From Phycisphaerales bacterium (lineage in GTDB: Bacteria > Planctomycetota > Phycisphaerae > Phycisphaerales > SM1A02), in assembly GCA_013003065.1 (NCBI GenBank), contig JABDLI010000236.1, forward strand, positions 1-43,295: a stretch of 43,295 nucleotides of DNA, given 5' to 3'. The position numbers and the translations under genes are program-made. A model generated the notes under the pieces. It ran no database searches and was not told the DNA's origin. It saw only the letters and a program-made list of their open reading frames with translations. Position 1 is the stretch's first letter; each line of letters opens with the position of its first letter. Shown in pieces: positions 33,190 to 42,069 of this stretch.

Positions 33190-36039
33190 TCAGAAGGTCC
33201 AGCTGAGACCGCCGGTGATCTGGCTGACGGTGTCGTCGGGGGACCAGATGGCCTCGTAGCGGATGAACGCGGTGAGGTTGGACTCCAGCAGGGCGGTCAC
33301 GCCTGCGCCGAAGAGGAAGTGGTCCGACTCGCGTTCCGGCGGTCGCACGTTGAACGCGTCGCCGCCGGTGGTGAAGCGGGCGTTGTAGGGTTCCTCGTCG
33401 GCCAGATCGTGTTCCCAGCCGAAGAACAGGTCGGGGGCGAGCTTGACGCCCGCGTCGTAGAAGCCCGCGAGGTGCGCGCCGACCTGGAATCGGAACGCGT
33501 CCACGTCCCGATCGTCCACGATCAGGGTCACGCTCGGGTCGCCGCGTTCGGTGAAGCCGTCGGTCTCCATCGTCGTGAACTGCACCGACGCCACCGGAAT
33601 GAACTGGAGGTTGTTGCCGAGCTCGTACGTCACGCCGGTGCCCAGGTAGGCCGAGAGGTCGAACGCGTCGTAGTCACCGCTCGCGGTCTGGTCGAGCGTC
33701 GGGATGCGTCGCTGCCCGTCGAAGGTGTGGAATGCCGTCGTGATCGAACCGTCCACGAACCACGCGCCGCTGGACGCCGTGAAGTACGGCCCGACCCGGA
33801 TCGTGTCGAGATCGAGGTCGCCTTGATTGTTGCTGCGATCGGCGTTCGTGGTCGTGTAGCCGACCGCGAGACCGCCGGTGAACCCGTCGGAGAAGCGGTA
33901 GTCGACGCCCGCCTGCAGTCCGAGCGAGTCGGCGTCGAATCCGAGCGCGTCGGTTTCGGAGTTGCGGCGGCTCAGGAGGCCGAGCGCGTGGACGTACGTT
34001 CCGAGTCGCTCGTCGACCGCCATCGGATCCTCCGGTGGGGCGGGGCGGTCGATCTCCAGAAGGGACGGGTCCATTCGCGTCAGACCGGGGCCGAGCGTCG
34101 CGCCGCTCGGCGGAGCGGAGACGTTCGACGTGCGGCGGGTCACCGCCCACTCCCCCGCGTTCACCCGTGTCGCGCGGAGGTGACTGGCCTGGCTGTTGGT
34201 GAACGCGCGGACGTCGTTGAACGCGATCAGCGGCGACGCCTCGTAGAACGTCGGGCTGAGCTGTTGGAGTGCCTCGTTGTACACCGGGGCCGACAACGCG
34301 TCGAGGCCGGCGAGGAGATCGGCGGCGTCCCCGGTCGGGGCGGCGTTGGCGGTTGTCACGAGGCTGTCCACGCTCGCGGCGATCGCCAGGTTGTTCGCGC
34401 CCTCGGCTGCGTTCGCGTAGGCGTCGTCGGCGCGAATCACCTGCAGGCGGTACTCGTTGTCCCCGTCCATGAAGTCGGGATCGCGGATGACCTCGACGGT
34501 CAACGTGGCCGACTCGCTCGTGACCGTCGCCCCTTCATCGGTCACGCCGCCGGCGGCGTCGATGACGGTGAACACCTCGCCGCTGACGATGTACCCGTCA
34601 CCGGAGACCGACGCGGCGATGTTGCTCTTGCGTTCCAGGAGCGCCGTTCCGCCGATGTCGAGCAGGTCGGCCGTGGCCGCGTCCGTGCCGAGCGTCACTT
34701 GCAGCGTTGCGCCCTTCTGCTGCGTGTAGTTCCCGTCGATCGTGAGCGTGTCGATCCCGCCGCCGGGGGAGACGAAGCCGTCCTTCCGGACGATCAGGTT
34801 TCCGCCGACTCGGCCGCCGCCGCTCAGCGTGCCGTTGTTGCGGACGACGACTCGACCGGCGACCGAGCCGTCGAGCCGGAGGCCGCCTTCGAAGATCCGC
34901 GTGTCGCCGGTGAACGTGCTGTCGCCCAGCAGCCGGAGCGTGGCGGTCTCGGAGTCGACGACGAGGCCGCCCGCACCGGAGATGATCCCGGTCAGCTTCA
35001 GGTTCGACGAGCCGGTGAACGTGAGCTCGTTCGCCCCGAGCAGAATGTCGTTCTTGATCCGGATCGTCCCGTCGTTGGAACCGATGCGGCCGTCGCCCGT
35101 CAGCGTCAGATCGCCGGTGCCGAAGGCATCGTTGTCGCCGGCAACGATCGTGCCACGCTTCAGCGTGATGCCGCCGGTGAATGTGTTCTCGCCGTTCAGC
35201 GTCACCTCGTCTTCGTCTTCGGACATGTTGACCGTCATCGCGCCGTCGCGTGAGATGATGCCGTTCAGGGTCAGATCCTTGCCGCCGCGAACGGTCAGCG
35301 TTGCCGCAGGATCGATGCGGATGTTGTTGTCGATGAAGCGATTGTCGTTGTTGGATCGGATCGCCCCGTCCGCGGTGACCCGCAACCGGATGTCGCCGAG
35401 GGCCGTGTTGTTGCCGAGAATGATCACGCCGCCGCTGAGCTCGGTCCCGCCGTCGTAGGTGTTGGCGCCGGTGAGCGTCAGCGTTCCCGTGCCGCTCTTG
35501 ATGAGCGCGCCGCCCGTTCCGCTGATGACGCCGTTCAGGTCGGTGTCCTCGGCACCCATGATCGTGAGCGTCACGCCGTCGGTGTGATCGAGGTCGATCG
35601 CGCCGTCGATGCGAAATTCCCCCGTGGCGGCGTCGATGATCAGGTCGTCGCCGCGACCCTCGAGGTTGACGTCGATCCGCTGCCGGAACGTGCTGTCGTT
35701 CGTGATCGTCGCGCCGTTGGTGAAGATCAACCGGCCGGTGCCGATGATGCGGAGCTTCGCGTCGGCGCCGGTGTACGCGAGCGAGTCGATGCCCCGCCAC
35801 GTGTTGTCCCCCGCGTCGGGGGACTGGGCGCCCCCGGTGGCGGCGAAGATCAGATTGTCGCCCCCCAGGTTGAAGGGCGGAGCGACGTTCCCCACCCAGT
35901 TCGCGCCGGCGGTCCACAGATCCGAGGCAGCGCCGCCGTCCCAGATGAAGTCGGCCGACGCCGGCATCGCGAGGATGATGAGAGCGGCGGCGGCAGGGCC
36001 GGCCGCGACCAGAGAGGCGGGGGAGGACGACGATCGCAT
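33190..36039 (-). CDS. Autotransporter with PATR repeats and C-terminal beta-barrel
   Basis: A 949-residue surface protein. It has a signal peptide (about 1-30, ending AMPASA), a passenger of beta-helical repeats, and a C-terminal barrel ending in Phe. The passenger carries autotransporter-associated (PATR) units such as GTLTLTGANTYDGGTELSGG, VTLNGENTFTGGITL and LRLLGDSTFTGDTRI between about residues 60 and 440. The last roughly 270 residues are an autotransporter beta-domain (YVHALGLLSRR, GLQAGVDYRFSDGFTGGLAVGY, final LSWTF). The start is the ATG at 36039; a GTG four codons earlier is weaker. Such proteins cross the outer membrane by the type V route and act in adhesion or as surface layers. 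No secretion partner is needed. Passenger function is not predictable. Confidence 0.9.
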   Translation of the reverse strand: MRSSSSPASLVAAGPAAAALIILAMPASADFIWDGGAASDLWTAGANWVGNVAPPFNLGGDNLIFAATGGAQSPDAGDNTWRGIDSLAYTGADAKLRIIGTGRLIFTNGATITNDSTFRQRIDVNLEGRGDDLIIDAATGEFRIDGAIDLDHTDGVTLTIMGAEDTDLNGVISGTGGALIKSGTGTLTLTGANTYDGGTELSGGVIILGNNTALGDIRLRVTADGAIRSNNDNRFIDNNIRIDPAATLTVRGGKDLTLNGIISRDGAMTVNMSEDEDEVTLNGENTFTGGITLKRGTIVAGDNDAFGTGDLTLTGDGRIGSNDGTIRIKNDILLGANELTFTGSSNLKLTGIISGAGGLVVDSETATLRLLGDSTFTGDTRIFEGGLRLDGSVAGRVVVRNNGTLSGGGRVGGNLIVRKDGFVSPGGGIDTLTIDGNYTQQKGATLQVTLGTDAATADLLDIGGTALLERKSNIAASVSGDGYIVSGEVFTVIDAAGGVTDEGATVTSESATLTVEVIRDPDFMDGDNEYRLQVIRADDAYANAAEGANNLAIAASVDSLVTTANAAPTGDAADLLAGLDALSAPVYNEALQQLSPTFYEASPLIAFNDVRAFTNSQASHLRATRVNAGEWAVTRRTSNVSAPPSGATLGPGLTRMDPSLLEIDRPAPPEDPMAVDERLGTYVHALGLLSRRNSETDALGFDADSLGLQAGVDYRFSDGFTGGLAVGYTTTNADRSNNQGDLDLDTIRVGPYFTASSGAWFVDGSITTAFHTFDGQRRIPTLDQTASGDYDAFDLSAYLGTGVTYELGNNLQFIPVASVQFTTMETDGFTERGDPSVTLIVDDRDVDAFRFQVGAHLAGFYDAGVKLAPDLFFGWEHDLADEEPYNARFTTGGDAFNVRPPERESDHFLFGAGVTALLESNLTAFIRYEAIWSPDDTVSQITGGLSWTF

Positions 36040-36142
36040 GTTTGGCTGCACCCTCGCAAGAGCGTGTCGGAAAGGGCCACGCAGGCCCGGGAACCGCTCT
36101 TCTTATCGAGCCCCGCAGGCTTGCTCCGTGAGCGAAATGAAC

Positions 36143-36158
36143 CGTCACGCCGGTGACG
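36143..36158. terminator. Short hairpin between the autotransporter and aminotransferase genes
   Basis: CGTCAC (36143-36148) and GTGACG (36153-36158) form a 6-bp stem with a 4-base loop, 48 bases after the aminotransferase stop on the minus strand. It could mark the end of the 41957-36207 operon or the autotransporter leader. There is no T-tract. Confidence 0.25.
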
Positions 36159-36206
36159 ACGCTGGGGGCCGGCACGCGGTTACCCGCGATCGCATTTCGC
36201 CGCCCT

Positions 36207-37136
36207 TCAGCGCACTTCTTGCGCTGGCTCGTCCGGAGCGAGGATCTGCTCGCCCTCCGCCTTCGTGCGTTGCCCGAACAGGCACGAGAGTCGGCGGGTC
36301 AGGCGGCCGACCCCGCCCGTCCCGATCATCCGGCCGTCCACCTCGGTCACCGGCGCAAGCTCGCCCATCGTGCCCGTGCAAAAGAGCTCGTCGGCCCGGT
36401 AGACCTCCGCGAGCGTGAGGTCACGCTCGCGGGCGGGGATGGCGTGTTCGGCGCACAGCTCCAACACGACCCGGCGGGTGATGCCCTCCGGGCACGCGGC
36501 GGTGGTCGGCGTCTCCACGACGCCGCCGGCCACCAGGAAGACGTGCGTCGCGTTCGTCTCCGCCACGAACCCCCGCGTGTCGAGCATCAGCGCATCGTCG
36601 GCGCCGGCGGCGTTCGCCTCGAGCTTGGCGAGGATCGACGTGAGCTGGTTGCAGCTGTGGATCTTCTGGTCGAGGACGTCGGCCGGGGGCCGGCGGTGGG
36701 CCGCGGTGATCAGACGAAGCCCGGATTTGTCGTACACCGGGGACTTGTACTCGGCGATGATGATCAGCGTCGTGCCGGCGGTGTTGATCCGGGGGTCGAG
36801 CCCGCTCGTGTACTTTCGGCCGCGGGAGAGCGTGAGGCGGACGTGCACGCCGTCCTGCATCCCGTTGGCGTCGAGCGTCCGGGCCAGCTCGCGGCGGATC
36901 TCCGCCTCGTCGGGGATTCCCTCGTACGCCAGGGCGAGGGCCGAGTGACGCAGCCGCGCGAGATGGTCGGAGAGCCGGAAGATGCGTCCGTCGTAGAGCC
37001 GCAGCCCCTCCCACACGCCGTCGCCGTTCTGCACCGTCGAATCGAACGGGCTCACCCCCGCCTCGTCGCGGTGGACGAGCGTCCCGTCGATGTTGACGAT
37101 CAGATCGCGGTTGCGTTCGTCGTAGGTCTGAAGCAT
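36207..37136 (-). CDS. Class IV aminotransferase (branched-chain aminotransferase-like)
   Basis: A 309-residue PLP enzyme of the fold-type IV aminotransferases (IlvE, D-amino acid transaminase, aminodeoxychorismate lyase). Lys158 in VLDQKIHSCNQL is the probable PLP lysine, with Glu193 in GFVAETNATHVFLV and TGTMGELAPVTEVDGR near the C-terminus as further family blocks. HDRxxRL-type residues appear in LSDHLARLRHSA. The family catalyses reversible amino transfer, in IlvE between branched-chain amino acids and 2-oxoglutarate. The short form could also be a D-amino acid aminotransferase or act on another substrate, so no gene symbol is given. It starts one base after the stop of the sulfotransferase-like gene, so the two are co-transcribed. 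Confidence 0.9.
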   Translation of the reverse strand: MLQTYDERNRDLIVNIDGTLVHRDEAGVSPFDSTVQNGDGVWEGLRLYDGRIFRLSDHLARLRHSALALAYEGIPDEAEIRRELARTLDANGMQDGVHVRLTLSRGRKYTSGLDPRINTAGTTLIIIAEYKSPVYDKSGLRLITAAHRRPPADVLDQKIHSCNQLTSILAKLEANAAGADDALMLDTRGFVAETNATHVFLVAGGVVETPTTAACPEGITRRVVLELCAEHAIPARERDLTLAEVYRADELFCTGTMGELAPVTEVDGRMIGTGGVGRLTRRLSCLFGQRTKAEGEQILAPDEPAQEVR

Positions 37137-37137
37137 G

Positions 37138-37911
37138 TCACGACGCTCGGTTCGGCGGAGACGACGGTTCCGCGGCAGGGCAGGGACGGAGTCGATACTC
37201 GGCGAGGCGATCGTACAGCCCCTGGCACTCCGCCAACACCGCGGCCAGATGGGACGGGACCGCGTCGGGCTTCAACGCATACGGGGCGAAGCCCGTGGAA
37301 CGGTGGACGGCATCGTACCAGTGCCGGGCCCAGATCCCGTCGGTGGGACGCGGACCCGGGGGCCAGGCGAGCATGCGGTCGGTGTACGCCACGCCGACGG
37401 CTGCGCAGAGAGACCGGAGCATCCCGGCGGGATCCGTCCGCACGTCCCGCCCGTCGAGAACGGGCGGGACGCGGCCCGTCCGATCGCGTTCGGCGTCGAA
37501 CAGCTCGACCTGTTGCGGCAGCCCCGTTTCCTCCACCGTCGGATTCGGAATCACCTTCACCAGCGATGTGAGCATGGCACGGGGATCGCGGATCAGGAAG
37601 CAGTTTACGAGCGACGTGATCCACCGGCGCTCGATGGCGGGGAGCAGGTGGTGGGCCATGTGCTTCTGGTAGAAGATCGGCTTTGCGCCCGGGACGACGC
37701 CGCGGGTCAGTGCCTCGGTGACAAGGCGCCAATCCGTTTCGTGGTGCGCGATCACCTCCGCTGCGCCGGGGTGATCCCGCCCGGTCGTTTGGAGATAACA
37801 CGCGTACAGCGGCTCGTCGCACACGGCCGAGTCGCCGCGGGCCTCCCACGAGCGCATGAGCGCGGTGGAGATGTTGCGTGGCCCCGACCACATCGCGACG
37901 CGGGTCGTCAT
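37138..37911 (-). CDS. Sulfotransferase-like P-loop protein
   Basis: A 257-residue protein opening with MTTRVAMWSGPRNISTALMRSW, whose SGPRNIST loop resembles the 5'-phosphosulfate-binding loop of sulfotransferases. CDEPLYACYL, CFLIRDPRAMLTSL (a 3'-phosphate-type motif with Arg-Asp-Pro-Arg) and the C-terminal RHWYDAVHRSTGFAPY fit the same fold. Such proteins are often encoded next to branched-chain aminotransferases in bacteria, as here. Whether it transfers sulfate or has another use of the fold is unknown. The ATG at 37911 overlaps the stop of the zinc-ribbon gene by four bases (ATGA). A longer open frame to 38196 only shadows that gene. Confidence 0.82.
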   Translation of the reverse strand: MTTRVAMWSGPRNISTALMRSWEARGDSAVCDEPLYACYLQTTGRDHPGAAEVIAHHETDWRLVTEALTRGVVPGAKPIFYQKHMAHHLLPAIERRWITSLVNCFLIRDPRAMLTSLVKVIPNPTVEETGLPQQVELFDAERDRTGRVPPVLDGRDVRTDPAGMLRSLCAAVGVAYTDRMLAWPPGPRPTDGIWARHWYDAVHRSTGFAPYALKPDAVPSHLAAVLAECQGLYDRLAEYRLRPCPAAEPSSPPNRAS

Positions 37912-38252
37912 GACGCTTCGGCGTCGTCGGCTGCGCCGCACTCCGGGCAGCGGGGAACGGCGTTTCCCAACGTGATGTCGTATCCGCACACCGGGCACAG
38001 ACCGCACCGGCGGCGGCGGTGACGCCGCCAGGCGGGCAGAGCGAAGGCGGTCGCGATCGCGAGCGGGCCGGCGGTCATGATCGCCCCCTCCCCCCGGGCC
38101 CGCGACCCGGCGGGGGCCGTGCCGGCAATCAGCGTGGCCTGCGAGACGGGAGCCGGCGGCACCACCCCGGTGACCACCCGCGCGAGCATCAGCCACGCGA
38201 GCGACAACGCAGCGGCGAGCAGCACCCGTCGGCAGCGGTCACGCACCGTCAT
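37908..38252 (-). CDS. Small membrane protein with C-terminal zinc ribbon
   Basis: A 114-residue protein. It has two hydrophobic segments (about 11-28 and 58-75), a basic stretch AWRRHRRRR, and a C-terminal zinc ribbon with two CPxCG knuckles: CPVCGYDITLGN and CPECGAADD. Ribbons of the form CPxCGYD..CPECG are very common in small planctomycete proteins. I use ATG 38252, because the part further upstream shadows the peptidase gene; it overlaps that gene's stop by 14 bases. No function is known. Confidence 0.75.
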   Translation of the reverse strand: MTVRDRCRRVLLAAALSLAWLMLARVVTGVVPPAPVSQATLIAGTAPAGSRARGEGAIMTAGPLAIATAFALPAWRRHRRRRCGLCPVCGYDITLGNAVPRCPECGAADDAEAS

Positions 38253-40023
38253 CGCCTTCGTCGTCCACCGGCGACGCCTCGCGTGCTTCCAGCGGGACCG
38301 GCAGGCTGATCGTCCCACCCTTCTCGCTGCGGTACTCCAGCTCGACCGTGCCCTGGCCACGAACGAGGAACCGGAACAGCCGGCGGCCCTTGCCCGACAC
38401 GCCGGACGCGTTCCACAGAAGGTGCGGTCGTTTGTCCTCGGTCGCGTTCAGCTCCGACCAGGGCAGGAACGAGCGGACGGTGCCGCCCGCGACCACCGTC
38501 GCCTCCGGAGGCGTGCGACACTCGAGCGCGTCACGGGCGCCGATGCCGTTCGAGCGGGCGATGGCGGCGATCGTCGGAATGATCTTGTCGTTTCGCACTG
38601 CCACCGTGATCTCCCACACTCCGCTGGAACGCTGGCGCACCTGAAGGTGGCCCCACGATGCCATCGGCATCTCGTCGGCGTGGAACATGGTGAAGGCGAA
38701 GTTGCGGTGGCACTCCTCCTCGAGCATCCACGGCGGCGCGACGCGGCTCGACCACTTCTTCGTGCCGCCGATCAGGATCTCTCCGTACGTCGGATGGTCG
38801 TAGGGCTTGTACGGAACGTAGACCTCTTCGAACTGGAGCAGCTTGCGGAAGAGCTTGCGGTCGTCCTGACTCGGACGCTCGCTCTTGAACATCCACGCGT
38901 TGGTCCACAGCTCGTTCGTGAATCCGAAGATGCCGAGGCCCTCGTAGGCCCAGCCCTTCTCGCCGCCGTGCACCGTGTAGAGATCCTTGTGCGTGACAAA
39001 GGCCCGATAGAACGGGAGCAGCTTCTCGCCCATGTCCTGGAGCGCCGTGTAGACGCGGACGTCCTCCCCCGGATAGGTCAGGTACGACGCGGCGGGACCA
39101 CGCAGAATCATGCCGCCGGAATTGTGGTAGCTCTGGAACGCCGCCACGTTGGGATGCGCCATGAGAAAGTCGCCGACCGCCTTCGTCTCGGGCAGGCTGA
39201 AGGGGTATTCCCCGGCGCCCCGCTGCACGTAGTTCGGTTGCCAGTCGCTCGGCCAGTTGCGGTTGGGGTCGTAGCCGCCGGGCCCGTCCTCGTTCACGCG
39301 GCCGTCGCCATCGTTGTCGAGCCCCTCGGAGCCGAGGTTCGTCCAGCCGCCGGGCTCTTCGTCGCGGCCGACGCGGATGAAGAAACGCTCGTCGTCGGGA
39401 TCGCGTTCGTAGCGGCCCAGCGGGTCTTTCTTCCACATCGACGTGATGTGGCCGTCGCCGTCGAGATCGTCGTAGGCATCCTCGTCGTACTCGCCGTCAT
39501 AGTCGTTGTCGGTGGGACGAATGCCGCCACGCTGGTAGCTGGGCGTGGCCGCCTCGTGGAACCAGATCTCGCGGCCGTCGGGGTTGGCCATCGGGAGGAA
39601 GTAGAAGGCGCGCTCGTCGACGATCCTGGTGAGGTAGTCGATCTTCCCGTACGTCTTGGTGAGATACCAGATCGAATACAGCACGACCTCGGCGGCCTGC
39701 ACTTCGTTGCCGTGGATGTTCCCGTCGATGTACATGGCCGTCTTCGACGTGTCCGGCCCCGTCCGCGGGTTGTTCAGCGTGACGAGCCAGAGCTCGCGTC
39801 CGCCGACGGACTGGCCGATCGACTCGAGCGACAGCAGGTCCGGGTACGCGTCGACGAGCTCACGCAAGGCTTCGCTCATCTCGGTGTAGTCGTAGAGACG
39901 ATCGAAACGGAGGTCGACCTTGCTCTCGTAGAAGTATTGGGCGAGCACGGGCGTGGTCACGACGGCGACGGCGACCATCGCGAGGGCCAGCGCGGTTCCG
40001 GTGGTGCGGCGAGCGTGGTTCAC
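38239..40023 (-). CDS. Exported M14-type zinc carboxypeptidase with calcium-loop inserts
   Basis: A 594-residue secreted peptidase. The GTG at 40023 overlaps the upstream stop (GTGA) and has GGAGG at 40030-40034, six bases upstream; it gives a signal peptide ending VLAQ. Zinc ligands are His104 and Glu107 in GNIHGNE and His300 in FQSYHNSGG; DPNRNW (252-257) gives the substrate-binding Arg, and Glu371 in GFTNELW is the probable catalytic base. Asp-rich loops such as DNDYDGEYDEDAYDDLDGDG and LDNDGDGRVNED look like EF-hand-type calcium loops inserted in the catalytic domain. A beta-rich C-terminal domain follows from about 480. The neighbouring M14 gene lacks the ligands, so this is the likely active partner. 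Confidence 0.9.
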   Translation of the reverse strand: MNHARRTTGTALALAMVAVAVVTTPVLAQYFYESKVDLRFDRLYDYTEMSEALRELVDAYPDLLSLESIGQSVGGRELWLVTLNNPRTGPDTSKTAMYIDGNIHGNEVQAAEVVLYSIWYLTKTYGKIDYLTRIVDERAFYFLPMANPDGREIWFHEAATPSYQRGGIRPTDNDYDGEYDEDAYDDLDGDGHITSMWKKDPLGRYERDPDDERFFIRVGRDEEPGGWTNLGSEGLDNDGDGRVNEDGPGGYDPNRNWPSDWQPNYVQRGAGEYPFSLPETKAVGDFLMAHPNVAAFQSYHNSGGMILRGPAASYLTYPGEDVRVYTALQDMGEKLLPFYRAFVTHKDLYTVHGGEKGWAYEGLGIFGFTNELWTNAWMFKSERPSQDDRKLFRKLLQFEEVYVPYKPYDHPTYGEILIGGTKKWSSRVAPPWMLEEECHRNFAFTMFHADEMPMASWGHLQVRQRSSGVWEITVAVRNDKIIPTIAAIARSNGIGARDALECRTPPEATVVAGGTVRSFLPWSELNATEDKRPHLLWNASGVSGKGRRLFRFLVRGQGTVELEYRSEKGGTISLPVPLEAREASPVDDEGDDGA

Positions 40024-41957
40024 GAGCCACCTCCATTCGTGTCGGTCATCGAAACGGGCACCTCGAACCGCCCGTACTTCTCGCTGTAGACGGTGATCGC
40101 GACGTCGGCGTCGTCGTCGGCTTCGACGATCCACCGCATGGCGACGCGACCTCCCGAGCCCGGCACCGACCAGACCCGCTGCACCCGTTGTCCCGTGACG
40201 AAGCGTTCGCGTGGAAGTTCCAGCCGCACGACGTGCGGCCGCGCGCGGCGGTTGCGGACGGCCATCGCGGTGCCGGTCGGCAGGTACCCGTCGTTGACGA
40301 GCGCCGCCTTCACCTCGTAGAGCCCGGGCGCGAGACGGGTGACCTCGGGCGTGGTCAACGACACGCTCGGCATGCGGTCGGCGAGGTCCAGGAGAAACGC
40401 CAGCTGCTTCTCCGCCAGCTCCGCCACCGCCTCGAAGGGAGGGGTGCTCTTGAAGTACGGCTTCCAGCCACCGATCTCGACGCGGCCGAGCTCGGGGTGA
40501 TCGAACGGTTGCCACGCGACGAAGCCGGGCTCGGCAAGCCCGTCGCTGTACACCAGCCACTTCGCGTCGGGGCTGTCGCCACCTTTCTTCTTGCCACCGC
40601 TGCCACCGTTGCCGGCGTCATCCTCTTTGGCCCGCATGACCTCGACGCCCATCTGCTTGGCAAACTGCTCGATCTGGTCCGGGGTGACCTGCGCGAGCAT
40701 TTCGTCGGTCACTTCGAATCCGCGACCCTCGGCGGCGGCGCGTAACGCGTCGATCGTCTCTTGGGCAATGTCGCCGATGCCGGATGGCGTTCCCCCGCCC
40801 TCCGCATCCGCCTCTTCACCCTCGTCGCCCGCCGCGTCCTCGCCGCCGTCCTCACCGTCCGCTTCCTCGGCGTCGTCCTTCTGTGGTTCCGGTCGGGCGT
40901 ACAGCGGCGTCGAGAACGCGGGAACGCCGAACTGTGCGTACGCCCAGGCGAAGAACGCACCGTCCGCGGCCTGCTTGGGCGTGCTGCCCGTGTCGGTCAG
41001 CTCCTTGAAGCGTTCGCCGATCTGCTTGTAGAGACCGACGTCCTCCTCCTCGATGTTCTTCGGCGCGCCGGCCGGATCGCGGCCCTTGCCGTCCGGAATC
41101 GTGATCAGGTTGTCGTGCCGGCCGTAGACGACGACGGCCGCGATGTTCTGATGCTCGAGCACGAACGTGAGCAGGGCGTGCGACTCCGGCTCCGACAGCG
41201 GGTAGCGTCCGGTGCCGTCGGCGTGCTCCTTGAAGCCGTGCATGAAGTTGCGGTTGAGATCGACGCCACCCAGCTCGTCCTCGTTGATCTTCCCGTCGCC
41301 GTCGTCATCGACGCCCTCGCGGACAAGATAGAACTCGGCCCGCTCGCCCTTGTCGCGATCGGGCTTTGCGTCGAGCCGCGGCTCGTCGGGGTCCGCGCGG
41401 TGCGTCGCCTTCTCCGGGTCGTAGACCCGCATCATGGTGATGAGGCCGTCGCCGTTCAGGTCATTGGCCGGATCCTCGTCGAGTTGACCGTCGCGATCGG
41501 CGTCGTCGGCGCGGGCGTTCCGGCGGCGATCGTCACGCACTCCCGCGAAGAACCGCTCGGCCGCGTCGGGGTTGACGCGGGGGACGACGTACACCGTCTG
41601 GTTCGTGAGCAAGTCCACGGCCGCCTCGTTGCCCTCCTGGGCGTGTGCCAGCAGCGTCTGCGCCACCTCGAGCGCAACGGCGCTGCCGACGACGTGGTCG
41701 CCGTCGATGTTGGCGACCAGCAGCAACGCCGGACGCCGCGCGGGATCGACCGCACCCGCGCGGGCCAGCACCAGGGCGGGGATCTCCCGTCCTTCGTGGC
41801 TCGTGCCGATCATCACCGACCGCGCATCCGCGTACTCGGAGCTCAGGTCGCTCACCTGTTGCTTCAGCTCGGCGTGACGGGCGTAGTCCGCCGCCGTCGA
41901 TGCGAGCGGCCACGCCACGATGGCGGCCACGAACGCATTCCTCGGTGCGATCGTCAT
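40020..41957 (-). CDS. M14-like protein with lost zinc and catalytic residues (probable pseudoenzyme)
   Basis: A 645-residue protein with the same plan as its downstream neighbour. A signal peptide is followed by an M14 fold with calcium-type loops (DADRDGQLDEDPANDLNGDG, DDDGDGKINED) and an intact GVDLNRNF. At the zinc site ANIDGDH replaces GNIHGNE (Asp85 and His88 where His and Glu are expected). The stretch GVPAFSTPLY replaces the block holding the catalytic Glu (Pro in its place). Only the third ligand (YGRHDN) is kept. An acidic low-complexity segment (about 388-420) and a Gly/Lys linker follow. AAGGAG eight bases before ATG 41957 fixes the start. It is translated before the active-type partner, overlapping by GTGA, so a scaffold or inhibitory role is possible. 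Confidence 0.88.
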   Translation of the reverse strand: MTIAPRNAFVAAIVAWPLASTAADYARHAELKQQVSDLSSEYADARSVMIGTSHEGREIPALVLARAGAVDPARRPALLLVANIDGDHVVGSAVALEVAQTLLAHAQEGNEAAVDLLTNQTVYVVPRVNPDAAERFFAGVRDDRRRNARADDADRDGQLDEDPANDLNGDGLITMMRVYDPEKATHRADPDEPRLDAKPDRDKGERAEFYLVREGVDDDGDGKINEDELGGVDLNRNFMHGFKEHADGTGRYPLSEPESHALLTFVLEHQNIAAVVVYGRHDNLITIPDGKGRDPAGAPKNIEEEDVGLYKQIGERFKELTDTGSTPKQAADGAFFAWAYAQFGVPAFSTPLYARPEPQKDDAEEADGEDGGEDAAGDEGEEADAEGGGTPSGIGDIAQETIDALRAAAEGRGFEVTDEMLAQVTPDQIEQFAKQMGVEVMRAKEDDAGNGGSGGKKKGGDSPDAKWLVYSDGLAEPGFVAWQPFDHPELGRVEIGGWKPYFKSTPPFEAVAELAEKQLAFLLDLADRMPSVSLTTPEVTRLAPGLYEVKAALVNDGYLPTGTAMAVRNRRARPHVVRLELPRERFVTGQRVQRVWSVPGSGGRVAMRWIVEADDDADVAITVYSEKYGRFEVPVSMTDTNGGGS

Positions 41958-42069
41958 GGGACGGTCTCCTTCCTCGACCAGCGAAGCGACACCGGGAGGT
42001 GCCGAGCGATCCAGTCTAGCCAGCATTTCACCGGAAGCGGCTGGTCGATCCGCGGATTCGGGTGCTGCG

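Noticed and set aside
33319-35253. A 644-codon plus-strand frame opposite the autotransporter
   Set aside because: Composition is Arg/Val/Glu-rich without structure; the minus strand has signal peptide, PATR repeats and barrel.
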